Shown here: positions 38,465 to 47,101 of the stretch, one piece after another
Layout of the letters: each line of letters begins with the position of its first letter
Numbering within the stretch: the stretch's first letter is position 1
Assembly: GCA_014305285.1 (NCBI GenBank)
Contig: JACRSG010000001.1
Span: forward strand, 310,001 to 374,000
DNA: 64,000 bases
Origin: Campylobacter jejuni
GTDB taxonomy: Bacteria > Campylobacterota > Campylobacteria > Campylobacterales > Campylobacteraceae
Direction: 5' to 3'
The notes under the pieces: generated by a model
Databases searched by the model: none
What the model was told of the DNA's origin: nothing
Seen by the model: only the letters and a program-made list of their open reading frames with translations
Made by a program: the position numbers and the translations under genes

Positions 38465-40664
38465 CGCAAAAGAAGAATTGATCTCAAAGCTTGATTTAAA
38501 CGGCTATTTAGAAGAGTTTAAAGCCTTTTTTGCAAGAGATAAGGAGATTTTTTTACAAGGAGATTCTAACCTTCATTTTAAACGCATACATGAGCTTTGT
38601 GAAGTGGAATTTCCTGCTATGCCAGAGCTTAGCAATCTCGATAAAGCCTTGGTGCATTTAAGCAAGCAAGGAATTTTGCATTTAGATGAAATTTTTGAAT
38701 TTGTAAAAATTTTCCGTTATTTTGAAAAGCTAAAAAAATTAAAATTAGGAACCAATTTAGATTCTTGGTTGCAAAAGATAGAATTTATTAGTGGGGCTTT
38801 GGAGCTTTGTTTGAATTTCGATGAGAAAGGAGAATTAAAAGAAAGTTTAGATGAAAGACTTGTAAATCTTAATGCCGCTTTAAGATTAAAAAACGAAAGC
38901 ATAATAGCTGAGTTTAAGAAATTTTGCTATACAAAAGCTTTAATGCCTTATCTTATCGATACACAAATCCATCTTATAAACAATCTTGAAGCCTTGCTTG
39001 TAAGAGGTGGGTTTAATCACATTATCAAAGCAAAAATCATAGGTAGAAGTAGTGGCGGTGGCTTTTATATCGTGCCTTTAAGTGTTGAGAATTTGCAAAA
39101 TGATATAGAAAAAATCAAAAATCACAAAGAAGAAATTTATTATGAATACGCTAAAAATTTCTCAGCTTTTTTAGCAAAAAATCTGCCTTTTTTAAAATTT
39201 ATCAATACGGCTTTTGATCTTTTTGATCATTATAGTGCTAGGGTTTTACTTGCCAAAAAAAAGGATTTTGAGTTTGTTTTGTGCGATCAAAGTACAGATT
39301 TGGTTCTTAAAAATTTCGCCCATCCTGCTTTAAAAAATCCAAAAAGTGTGAGTTTGGAATTTAAAAAACAAGTTTTAATCATCACAGGGGTTAATGCAGG
39401 TGGAAAATCCATGCTTTTAAAATCCATGCTAAGCGCAGCTTTTTTAGCTAAACACCTTTTGCCTATGCATATAAAAGCAAGTGAAAGTAAAGTCGGTACT
39501 TTTAAAGAATTTGATGCGATTATAGAAGATCCGCAAAATGTTAAAAATGATATTTCAACTTTTGCAGGAAGAATGTTGCATTTTTCTAGGCTTTTTTCTA
39601 AGAAAAATTTACTTTTAGGTATCGATGAAATAGAGCTTGGAACAGATTTTGAAGAAGCGGCTTGTTTGTATAGTGTTTTGATTTCAAAACTCATAGCTAA
39701 TAATCTTAAAATTATCATTACCACACACCACAAACGCCTTGCTATGCTTTTGGCAAAAAACGAGCAAGTTGAACTTATTGCTGCTTTATATAATGAAGAG
39801 CTTTCACGCCCAAAATACGAGTTTTTAAAAGGTACTATAGGAAAATCTTATGCTTTTGAAACGGCTTTGCGTTATCAGATTCCACCAAATTTAGTTAGCG
39901 AGGCTAAAAAGCTTTATGGCGAGGATAAAGAAAATTTAGAAGAACTTATAGGGAAAAATATCAATCTTGAATTAGAGCTTAAAGCCAAGCTTGAAAATGT
40001 GGAGAAAAAAGAGCAAAAAGTCGATGAAATTTTACTTTCTTTAAAAGATCAAAAAGAAAAAAATGAACAAGAATTTCGTACGAGTTTAAGAAATTTGGAA
40101 TTTAAATTCCACAAAGCCATAGAAGAAGCTAGGAAAACCATACAGCTTAAAGACACAAAAGACAAGCAAAGAAGCCTTAATAAAGCTAATGAACTTAAAA
40201 AAGAAATCATCTTGCCAAGTATGGAGCAAAACGAAGAATTGCGTGTGGGGGATTTTGTAAAATATGAAAAAATTAAGGGTAAAATCATAAGCATTTCTAA
40301 AAACGATGCTATGGTTGAAAGTGATGGGATCAAACTTCGTGTGCCTTTAAAACTGCTTAAAAAAAGCACTCCTACACCTAAAATAAGTCCAAAAACAAGC
40401 ATTAGTGTGGCAAAACCGACTAATCTTAGCGTTAGCTTGGATTTGCACGGGCTTAGGAGTGATGAAGCTATTTCAAGGCTTGATAAATTTATTTCAGATG
40501 CTTTGCTTGCAGGCTTTGATGAGGTTTTAGTTTACCATGGTATAGGAACAGGAAAGCTTGCTTTTGCGGTAAGAGAGTTTTTAAAAACTCACAAAAGTGT
40601 TAAAGGCTTTAATGACGCACCGATCAATCAAGGCGGCTTTGGCGCTAAGGTGGTAAAATTATAA
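38454..40664 (+). CDS. mutS2: MutS2 DNA-binding ATPase with Smr domain
   Basis: MutS2 suppresses homologous recombination or rescues collided ribosomes, depending on species. The 736-residue protein lacks the mismatch-recognition domains of MutS. The ATPase domain has Walker A TGVNAGGKSM near residue 309, the Walker B region LLGIDEIELGTDFEE near 385 and the ITTHHKRLA motif near 422. After a long coiled coil, the C-terminal Smr nuclease domain begins VSLDLHGLRSDEAI near residue 660 and contains VYHGIGTGKL. Two in-frame ATGs (38454 and 38457); the first is used. It ends nine bases before the Type IIG enzyme gene. Confidence 0.93.
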   Translation: MMNDAKEELISKLDLNGYLEEFKAFFARDKEIFLQGDSNLHFKRIHELCEVEFPAMPELSNLDKALVHLSKQGILHLDEIFEFVKIFRYFEKLKKLKLGTNLDSWLQKIEFISGALELCLNFDEKGELKESLDERLVNLNAALRLKNESIIAEFKKFCYTKALMPYLIDTQIHLINNLEALLVRGGFNHIIKAKIIGRSSGGGFYIVPLSVENLQNDIEKIKNHKEEIYYEYAKNFSAFLAKNLPFLKFINTAFDLFDHYSARVLLAKKKDFEFVLCDQSTDLVLKNFAHPALKNPKSVSLEFKKQVLIITGVNAGGKSMLLKSMLSAAFLAKHLLPMHIKASESKVGTFKEFDAIIEDPQNVKNDISTFAGRMLHFSRLFSKKNLLLGIDEIELGTDFEEAACLYSVLISKLIANNLKIIITTHHKRLAMLLAKNEQVELIAALYNEELSRPKYEFLKGTIGKSYAFETALRYQIPPNLVSEAKKLYGEDKENLEELIGKNINLELELKAKLENVEKKEQKVDEILLSLKDQKEKNEQEFRTSLRNLEFKFHKAIEEARKTIQLKDTKDKQRSLNKANELKKEIILPSMEQNEELRVGDFVKYEKIKGKIISISKNDAMVESDGIKLRVPLKLLKKSTPTPKISPKTSISVAKPTNLSVSLDLHGLRSDEAISRLDKFISDALLAGFDEVLVYHGIGTGKLAFAVREFLKTHKSVKGFNDAPINQGGFGAKVVKL

Positions 40665-40672
40665 GGAAATAA

Positions 40673-43600
40673 ATGATTACAAAAAATAATTTAAAACAAG
40701 TTTTGCAAAGTTTAGGTTTTAAAAATAAAAATGAAAATTATGTAAAAACAATCAATAATTACACACTTTTAATAGATTATAAAAATCAAAGTATTAATTA
40801 CCCAAAAGAAATAAAAATTCACGATAAAACTACTTCTAATTTTTCACACCCTGAAAATTTTGTAGTTTTTGAATGCGTGCATAGACTTTTAGAAAAAGGT
40901 TACAAGGCCCAACATTTAGAACTAGAGCCAAAATGGAATCTTGGTAGGGATAAAAAAGGTGGTAAGGCTGATATTTTAGTAAAGGATAATGAAAATAATC
41001 CTTATTTAATTATAGAATGCAAAACCACAGATTCTAAAAATAGTGAGTTTATAAAAGAATGGAATAGAATGCAAGAAGATGGAGGGCAGCTTTTTTCTTA
41101 TCTTCAGCAAGAAAAAGGCGTAAAATATCTTTGTCTTTATACAAGTGATTTTAGCGATAAGTTAGAATATAAAAATTATATTATACAAGCTTACGATAAT
41201 GAAGAGTATTTAAAAGAAAAAGAGTTGCAAAATTCTTATAAAAAAGCTAATAACAATATAGAACTTTTTAAAACTTGGAAAGAAAGTTATGAACTACAAT
41301 ATTTTGAGCAAGGTATTTTTGAAGTAAATGTCAATGCTTATAAAATTTTAGAAATTACTCCAACTTTTGATAATCTTAAAGAACTTAAAGAAGAAGGCAA
41401 ATATCACGAATTTGCAAAAATTTTACGCAAGCATAATATATCAGGCAAGGAAAATGCCTTTGATAAACTTGTAAATATTTTTCTTTGTAAAATCTATGAT
41501 GAAACTTTTAATAAAAACAATCTCAAATTTGGATATTTTGGTGTAATGGCAGATACTTATGCAAATATGCAAGATAGATTAATGTGGCTTTATAAAGAAG
41601 CTATGAAAGAATTCTTAGGAGAAAAAATTACCTTTGTATCTAATGAAGATATAGAAAAAGACTTTAAACAATTAAAGATAAAAACTTTAAAAGAAGTAAT
41701 GCAAAATTACATCAAAGAATTAAAATTTTATTCAAATAATGATTTTGCATTTTTAGAAGTGCATAATAAAGAATTATTCTTAAAAAATGCACTTGTATTA
41801 AAAGAAATAGTAGAGCTTTTTGCAAATTACAAGCTTACTCAAAACTCTACAAATCAATTTTTAGGCAATCTTTTTGAACTTTTTTTGCAAAAAGGGATGA
41901 AGCAGGATGAAGGGCAGTTTTTTACCCCTATTCAAATTTGTGAATTTATTATGTATTCTTTACCGCTTCAAGAAATGTTAAGCAAAAGCTCTAAAGCTTT
42001 AAGGGTGATTGATTATGCTTGTGGTGCTGGACATTTTTTAAACACCTATGCTAATGAGCTTAAGCGTTATCTAACAGAAGATGAGCTTAAAGAGCATTAT
42101 AAAAATATTTATGGTATTGAAAAAGAGTATCGCTTAAGTAAGGTTTCTAAGGTATCAAGTGCAATGTATGGGCAAAATGAAATCAATATTTTATACGCTG
42201 ATGCACTTGCTTCTTTTGAATTAGCAAATACAAATAATTTAGAAGGAGAAAAAGCAAAACCACAAATAGAATCAAATAGTTTTGATTTGCTTATAGCAAA
42301 TCCGCCTTATTCTGTAAAAGGATTTTTAGAAACTTTAAGTGATAAATCTAAAAATACCTATAAACTTTTTAACGATGATATAAACATAGAAACAAATAAT
42401 TCGATTGAATGCTTTTTTTGTGAGCGAGCAAATCAAATTTTAAATGATAATGCTAAAGCTGCCATTATCTTGCCAAGTTCTATTTTAAATAAAGATTCTA
42501 TTTATAAAAATACAAGAGAAATATTATTTCAAAATTTTGATTTTATTGCCATTGTTGAGCTTGGAAGCCAAACATTTGGTGCAACAGGGACAAATACGAT
42601 TATTTTATTTTTACGCAAAAAAGAAACTTTTAAACAAGAAAATCATCTTATTTCTCAAGATTATAGTTTGATTAAAGAACGCATAGAAACTGAAAATTTA
42701 AAAGACAATGAAAACTTTTATCAAAATTATCTAAGTGTGTATTGTGATTTTAGAAAATTTGATAAAGAGCTTTATAGCAATTTTTTAAATGGCAGCTTAG
42801 ATTCTAATCTTGCAGAGTTAGAAGCCTTTAAAGATTATCGCAATGCATTTGAGCAAACAAGCGATTATAAAAAACTTAAAGAATCTAAAATTTATAAAGA
42901 AAGTAAAGATAAGCAAGATTTAGAAGATAAAGCCTTTTTGGCTTATGCTCAGGCAATCGAAAAGGATAAATTGCTTTATTTTTGCTTAAGTCTTAATCAA
43001 GAAGTCTTAATCATAAAATCCCCAAGTGATATAAAAGAACAAAAGAAATTTTTAGGTTATGAGTGGAGCAATAGAAAAGGCGATGAAGGCTTAAAAGAAT
43101 TGCACGAGCCTTATTTGAGCCCACTTTTTGAAAGAGGCAATCCGCAAAATGAGGCTAAGCTTAATACTTTAATTTGTAAAGCATTTTTAAAAACTCTTAG
43201 CGATATACCAAAAGATTTGCAAAGCTATGCCAGTAAAGCAAGGCTTGTTGATATGATGGACTTTGAAAAAGTGGAATTGAATAAAGCTATAAGTTTAAAC
43301 GTAAAATCAAGAGATGAGTTAAATCCTTTTAAGAATTCTAAGTTTGAGTTGGTGAGATTAGGGGAAGTGTGTGATTTAAATAAAATTAGAAATCAAGCTA
43401 GTGCGACAGAAATCGAAAAAATGAATTTAAACAGTGGAAATGTAAAACTTTTACCAAGTTCTAAAAACTACGAATGGTGGACAGATGAAAAAACAGCTGG
43501 ACAATTTATAAACGAAGGTGAAGTAATTACTTTAGGAGTGGCAAGATATGCAAATATTAAAAAACATAAAGGTAAATTTGTTTCAGCAAATAATCATATT

Positions 43601-44656
43601 TTGAGTGTTAAAGATAAAAGCAAGATTATTTTTGATTTTTTGTATATTTTATTAGAAATTTGCGGACAAAAACTATATAAACAAGGACAACAGTATCCAC
43701 AGTTTGATACTAATATTTTTTATAGTTTTAAAATCCCACTTCCACCGCTTGAAATTCAAAAACAAATCGTAGCAGAGTGTGAAAAGGTAGAAGAGCAGTA
43801 TAACACCATAAGAATGAGTGTAGAAGAGTATCAAAATCTAATCAAAGCAATACTTCAAAAGTGCGGTATTATAGATGATGGGGGGGGGTATGAGCTAAAT
43901 TCTATTTTAGAAAATTTGCAAAAATTAGAATCTAAGCTTGATTTTAATCTCTTGTTTTCATTTATAGATGATTTTACTAATGCAAGGCAAGAAGACTTAA
44001 AGAAATTTAAAGAATTCGTCAAGAATATAAAAGCTATTTTAGACACCCTTCCGATATCTCCAAAAGATGGCTGGAAGAGAATTTCTTTAAAGAATGAACA
44101 ATATATAGAACTTAATCCTAGCAAAAAAGAAATATCAAAACTTGATGAAAATATGCTTGTCTCATTTATAGAAATGGCTAGTGTTTCAGATAATGGTTAT
44201 ATTCAAAGTAAGATAGATAGGTCATTAAACGAAGTAAGAAAAGGCTACACATATTTTATAGAAAATGATATTTTGATTGCAAAAATTACTCCTTGCATGG
44301 AAAATGGTAAATGTGCTATCGCAAAAAATCTAACAAATAACATAGGTTTTGGTAGCACAGAATTTCATATTTTTAGAGCAAAAACAGGGCTTGATAGCAG
44401 TTTCTTATTCTATAATCTAAATCAACAAAATATAAGAGAAAAAGCAGCTCTTGCTATGACTGGAGCAAGTGGACACAAAAGAGTTCCTATAAGTTTTTAT
44501 GAAAATCTTACAATCCCACTCCCACCGCTAGAAATTCAAGAAAAAATTGTTCAAAACATTGAATTAGTAGAACAACAAATTGATTTTCTTAATCTTAAAT
44601 TAGAATTTTTAGAAAAAGAAAAAGAAAAAATCTTACAAAAATATTTATTTTCTTAA
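40673..44656 (+). CDS. CjeI-like Type IIG restriction-modification enzyme
   Basis: One 1327-residue chain combines all R-M functions. Nuclease: PD-(D/E)xK site D100, E115-C-K117, followed by QLFSY (QxxxY motif). N6-adenine methylase: motif I DYACGAGHF near 446 and motif IV NPPY near 543. Two Type I-like target domains: the first begins ELVRLGEVCDL near 890 and ends IPLPPLEIQK near 1022; the second begins GWKRISLKN near 1125 and ends with IPLPPLEIQE near 1280. The layout matches CjeI-type enzymes of Campylobacter (bipartite target, cuts outside). A G9 run at residues 1070-1072 lies between the target domains and makes the gene likely phase variable; in this sequence it is in the ON frame. AAGGAAAT precedes the ATG. 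Confidence 0.9.
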   Translation: MITKNNLKQVLQSLGFKNKNENYVKTINNYTLLIDYKNQSINYPKEIKIHDKTTSNFSHPENFVVFECVHRLLEKGYKAQHLELEPKWNLGRDKKGGKADILVKDNENNPYLIIECKTTDSKNSEFIKEWNRMQEDGGQLFSYLQQEKGVKYLCLYTSDFSDKLEYKNYIIQAYDNEEYLKEKELQNSYKKANNNIELFKTWKESYELQYFEQGIFEVNVNAYKILEITPTFDNLKELKEEGKYHEFAKILRKHNISGKENAFDKLVNIFLCKIYDETFNKNNLKFGYFGVMADTYANMQDRLMWLYKEAMKEFLGEKITFVSNEDIEKDFKQLKIKTLKEVMQNYIKELKFYSNNDFAFLEVHNKELFLKNALVLKEIVELFANYKLTQNSTNQFLGNLFELFLQKGMKQDEGQFFTPIQICEFIMYSLPLQEMLSKSSKALRVIDYACGAGHFLNTYANELKRYLTEDELKEHYKNIYGIEKEYRLSKVSKVSSAMYGQNEINILYADALASFELANTNNLEGEKAKPQIESNSFDLLIANPPYSVKGFLETLSDKSKNTYKLFNDDINIETNNSIECFFCERANQILNDNAKAAIILPSSILNKDSIYKNTREILFQNFDFIAIVELGSQTFGATGTNTIILFLRKKETFKQENHLISQDYSLIKERIETENLKDNENFYQNYLSVYCDFRKFDKELYSNFLNGSLDSNLAELEAFKDYRNAFEQTSDYKKLKESKIYKESKDKQDLEDKAFLAYAQAIEKDKLLYFCLSLNQEVLIIKSPSDIKEQKKFLGYEWSNRKGDEGLKELHEPYLSPLFERGNPQNEAKLNTLICKAFLKTLSDIPKDLQSYASKARLVDMMDFEKVELNKAISLNVKSRDELNPFKNSKFELVRLGEVCDLNKIRNQASATEIEKMNLNSGNVKLLPSSKNYEWWTDEKTAGQFINEGEVITLGVARYANIKKHKGKFVSANNHILSVKDKSKIIFDFLYILLEICGQKLYKQGQQYPQFDTNIFYSFKIPLPPLEIQKQIVAECEKVEEQYNTIRMSVEEYQNLIKAILQKCGIIDDGGGYELNSILENLQKLESKLDFNLLFSFIDDFTNARQEDLKKFKEFVKNIKAILDTLPISPKDGWKRISLKNEQYIELNPSKKEISKLDENMLVSFIEMASVSDNGYIQSKIDRSLNEVRKGYTYFIENDILIAKITPCMENGKCAIAKNLTNNIGFGSTEFHIFRAKTGLDSSFLFYNLNQQNIREKAALAMTGASGHKRVPISFYENLTIPLPPLEIQEKIVQNIELVEQQIDFLNLKLEFLEKEKEKILQKYLFS
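43880..43888 (+). repeat. Homopolymeric G9 tract, candidate contingency switch
   Basis: Nine G residues within the Type IIG gene, encoding Gly1070-1072 between the two target-recognition domains. Campylobacter uses poly-G runs of this length for phase variation by slipped-strand replication. With ten G the next codons are GTA TGA (stop at once); with eight they are GGT ATG AGC TAA (stop after three codons). Both slips would yield a protein of about 1,072-1,074 residues that keeps the nuclease, methylase and first target domain but loses the second. Confidence 0.85.
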
Positions 44657-44664
44657 AGCATTTT

Positions 44665-44699
44665 TCGCTAAACTTTGTAAATTTTATAAGGTTTAGCGA
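44665..44699 (+). promoter_or_regulatory. Inverted repeat covering the sirtuin gene leader
   Basis: TCGCTAAAC at 44665-44673 and GTTTAGCGA at 44691-44699 are perfect nine-base arms around a 17-base spacer. The second arm overlaps the AAGG ribosome site (44688-44691) and reaches the A of the ATG. In RNA the hairpin would pair the translation start of the sirtuin gene; it could also weaken read-through from the Type IIG gene. No poly-U run follows, so a simple terminator is unlikely. Confidence 0.5.
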
Positions 44700-45400
44700 T
44701 GAAAAACATTATGATATTAAGCGGAGCGGGTTTGTCTGCTCCAAGTGGGCTTAAAACTTTTAGAGACAATGATGGACTTTGGGAAGAATACGATGTTATG
44801 GAGGTTTGCTCTGCAACGGGCTTTAGAAAAAATCCTAAAAAAGTGCTTGATTTTTACGATGCAAGAAGAGCACAACTTCAGAATGTAAAGCCAAATTACG
44901 CTCATGAAAAAATCGCACAATTAAAAGAAAAATGGGATAAAAATCTTTTTATTATCACGCAAAATGTCGATGATTTACTAGAGCGTGCAGGGTGTAAAGA
45001 TGTGATTCATTTGCACGGCTTTTTACCCCAACTTCGTTGTTTAAAATGCGAAGAAATTTTTAATATAGGCTATGAAACAATCACAGATAAACAATGTCCA
45101 AAATGTCAAAGCGTGAATTTAAGACACAATATAGTCATGTTTGAAGAGCAAGCTCCTGCTTATGCGACGCTTTATTCTCTGCTAAATCAAACTTCGCTTT
45201 TTATCAGTATAGGTACGAGTGGGGCGGTTTTACCTGTAGGGCGTTATGCCTTAATGTGTGAAAAAAGTATTTTAAACATCTATGAAAAAGATGCGAATTT
45301 AGAGCGATATTTTGATAAAATCTACACAGAAGATATAGTAAGTGCTATTGATAAAATCGCACTTGATATAGAAAATTTTATGAAGGATGGTAATGTTTGA
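44699..45400 (+). CDS. cobB: Sirtuin NAD-dependent deacylase (CobB/SIRT5 class)
   Basis: A 233-residue class III sirtuin removing acyl groups from lysine with NAD. The NAD motif is LSGAGLSAPSGLKTFRD (residues ~7-23), TQNVDDLLERAG near 88, the catalytic His in LHG is H106, and two CxxC pairs (about 115-118 and 132-135) bind zinc. Tyr53 and Arg56 in FYDARR match the residues that let SIRT5 and E. coli CobB act on succinyl- and malonyl-lysine. It is sandwiched between two R-M loci and overlaps the LysE-family gene by eight bases. Confidence 0.92.
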   Translation: MKNIMILSGAGLSAPSGLKTFRDNDGLWEEYDVMEVCSATGFRKNPKKVLDFYDARRAQLQNVKPNYAHEKIAQLKEKWDKNLFIITQNVDDLLERAGCKDVIHLHGFLPQLRCLKCEEIFNIGYETITDKQCPKCQSVNLRHNIVMFEEQAPAYATLYSLLNQTSLFISIGTSGAVLPVGRYALMCEKSILNIYEKDANLERYFDKIYTEDIVSAIDKIALDIENFMKDGNV

Positions 45401-45992
45401 TTCTTTTTTAAGTGGAGTTTTTTTGGGCTTTGGGGTGAGTGTGCCTTTTGGGCCTGTAAATATTTTGATTTTAACCTATGCCTTAAAAGCTTTTAAAAAT
45501 TCCATAGCTGTAGGGCTAGGAGCATTTAGTATAGATATACTTTATCTTTTTTTGCTTCAATTTGGGCTTTTAAATTTCTTAGACAATGTCATTTTTATGC
45601 ATTCTTTGGCGATTTTTGGTTTTTGTTTTTTAACTTATATGGCGTATTTGATACTAAGAAAAAAGAAAGAAAGCTTAAATTTAGAGCATAAAGAATTTAA
45701 AGAAAATCTTTTGAAAAGTTATATTAAAGGAGCTTTTTTAAATGGTTCAAATCCTTTTGTGATGGGATTTTGGCTTAGTGCTGCAAGTGTGGTTTTAAGT
45801 AGTGAACATGCTTATTTGATGACTTTAGGGCTTATTGTGGCTATACTTTTTTGGGTAAGTGCTTTAGCCTTTGTGGTAGCAAGATATAGTCATGTTTTTA
45901 GCACAAAAGTTATTTTTATAATCAATATAATTTCAGCTATAATTATAGAGTATTTTGCTCTTAATTTATTGTATAAAACTTTCTTAGGATAA
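45393..45992 (+). CDS. LysE/RhtB-family amino-acid exporter
   Basis: An inner-membrane protein of 199 residues with about six hydrophobic segments. The diagnostic start is [14 protein letters not shown] (residues ~13-26), followed by the [14 protein letters not shown] block and a C-terminal half with [16 protein letters not shown] near 113. The family exports amino acids or small metabolites; the substrate cannot be told. The start at ATG 45393, five bases after AAGGA, is preferred over ATG 45387, which would sit on the ribosome site. It overlaps the sirtuin gene end. Confidence 0.86.
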   Translation: MFDSFLSGVFLGFGVSVPFGPVNILILTYALKAFKNSIAVGLGAFSIDILYLFLLQFGLLNFLDNVIFMHSLAIFGFCFLTYMAYLILRKKKESLNLEHKEFKENLLKSYIKGAFLNGSNPFVMGFWLSAASVVLSSEHAYLMTLGLIVAILFWVSALAFVVARYSHVFSTKVIFIINIISAIIIEYFALNLLYKTFLG

Positions 45993-45994
45993 AA

Positions 45995-47092
45995 ATGAAT
46001 GCAAAAGAATTTTTAATCGAACTTTTAAAATTTAAATCTGTTACGCCAAATGAGGATGGAGCTTTAAATTTCATTGCTATGCAACTGAGTGATTTTGAAG
46101 CTTTTTTTATAGAAAAAGAAGGTATAAAAAATCTTTTACTCACTAAAAAATTTAAAGATGAAGGTGAGCATTTAGCCTTTGGTGGGCATGTAGATGTGGT
46201 GCCTGCAGGCGAGGGTTGGAGTAGTGATGCCTTTGTGCCAGTGGAAAAAGAAGGTTTTATTTATGCAAGGGGTACTCAAGATATGAAAAGTGGAGTAGCA
46301 GCCTTTGTAGATGCGGTAAAGAATGCCGATTTTAAGGGATCAAGACTGAGTCTTATTTTAACAAGTGATGAAGAAGGTGAAGCTATATATGGAACTAAGG
46401 CTGTTTTAGAATGGATGCAAGAAAGAGATATGCTGCCTGATTATGCTGTAGTTGCTGAGCCAACCTGCGTGAAAAAAATCGGCGATAGTATTAAAATAGG
46501 GCGCCGTGGTTCCATCAATGGTAAGCTTTTGATACGCGGAAAACAAGGGCACGCTGCCTATCCTGAAAAATGCATCAATCCCGTGCATGATTTTGCACCG
46601 GTTTTAAAGCTTTTAGCGGGTTTTGATCTTGATCCTGGAAGTGCTGAATTTAGCCCTTCAAAAATCGTTATAACCGATATTCGTGGGGGTATGGAGGTGT
46701 GTAATGTTACGCCAAATGATTTAAAGCTTATGTTTAATGTACGCAATTCCCCTGATACAAGCTTAGAAGATGTAAAAAGCTATGTAGAAAAAATTTGCCA
46801 TGGTTTAAACTATGAATTAGAACTAAAACAATCAAGCGAAGCTTTTTTAACAAATATTGATAATAAAATCGTTCAAAAAATGAATGAAAGCGTTCAAAAG
46901 ATAACTTATGAAGTGCCAGAGTTTAATACTAAAGGTGGTACAAGTGATGCAAGGTATTTTGCAAAATACGGTGTAAAGGTAGTGGAATTTGGGGTTTGTA
47001 ATGATAGAATTCACGCCATTGATGAAAGAGTAAGTATAGAAGAATTTGAAAAACTTTGTCTTGTTTTTAAAGACTTGATAGAAAATTTTTAA
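45995..47092 (+). CDS. dapE: Succinyl-diaminopimelate desuccinylase
   Basis: DapE releases succinate from N-succinyl-diaminopimelate in lysine and peptidoglycan-precursor synthesis. M20 metallopeptidase motifs: [12 protein letters not shown] near residue 63, [12 protein letters not shown] near 94, the catalytic Glu pair [11 protein letters not shown] near 126, [11 protein letters not shown] near 171, and [10 protein letters not shown] near 306. 365 residues, full length. In the usual C. jejuni order thiS follows; here a 4.9-kb R-M cassette begins nine bases downstream. Confidence 0.96.
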   Translation: MNAKEFLIELLKFKSVTPNEDGALNFIAMQLSDFEAFFIEKEGIKNLLLTKKFKDEGEHLAFGGHVDVVPAGEGWSSDAFVPVEKEGFIYARGTQDMKSGVAAFVDAVKNADFKGSRLSLILTSDEEGEAIYGTKAVLEWMQERDMLPDYAVVAEPTCVKKIGDSIKIGRRGSINGKLLIRGKQGHAAYPEKCINPVHDFAPVLKLLAGFDLDPGSAEFSPSKIVITDIRGGMEVCNVTPNDLKLMFNVRNSPDTSLEDVKSYVEKICHGLNYELELKQSSEAFLTNIDNKIVQKMNESVQKITYEVPEFNTKGGTSDARYFAKYGVKVVEFGVCNDRIHAIDERVSIEEFEKLCLVFKDLIENF

Positions 47093-47101
47093 AGGTTTAG
47101 G

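Noticed and set aside
39287-39733. 148-residue antisense frame in mutS2
   Set aside because: Shadow of the MutS2 ATPase domain; no start context, no recognisable fold.
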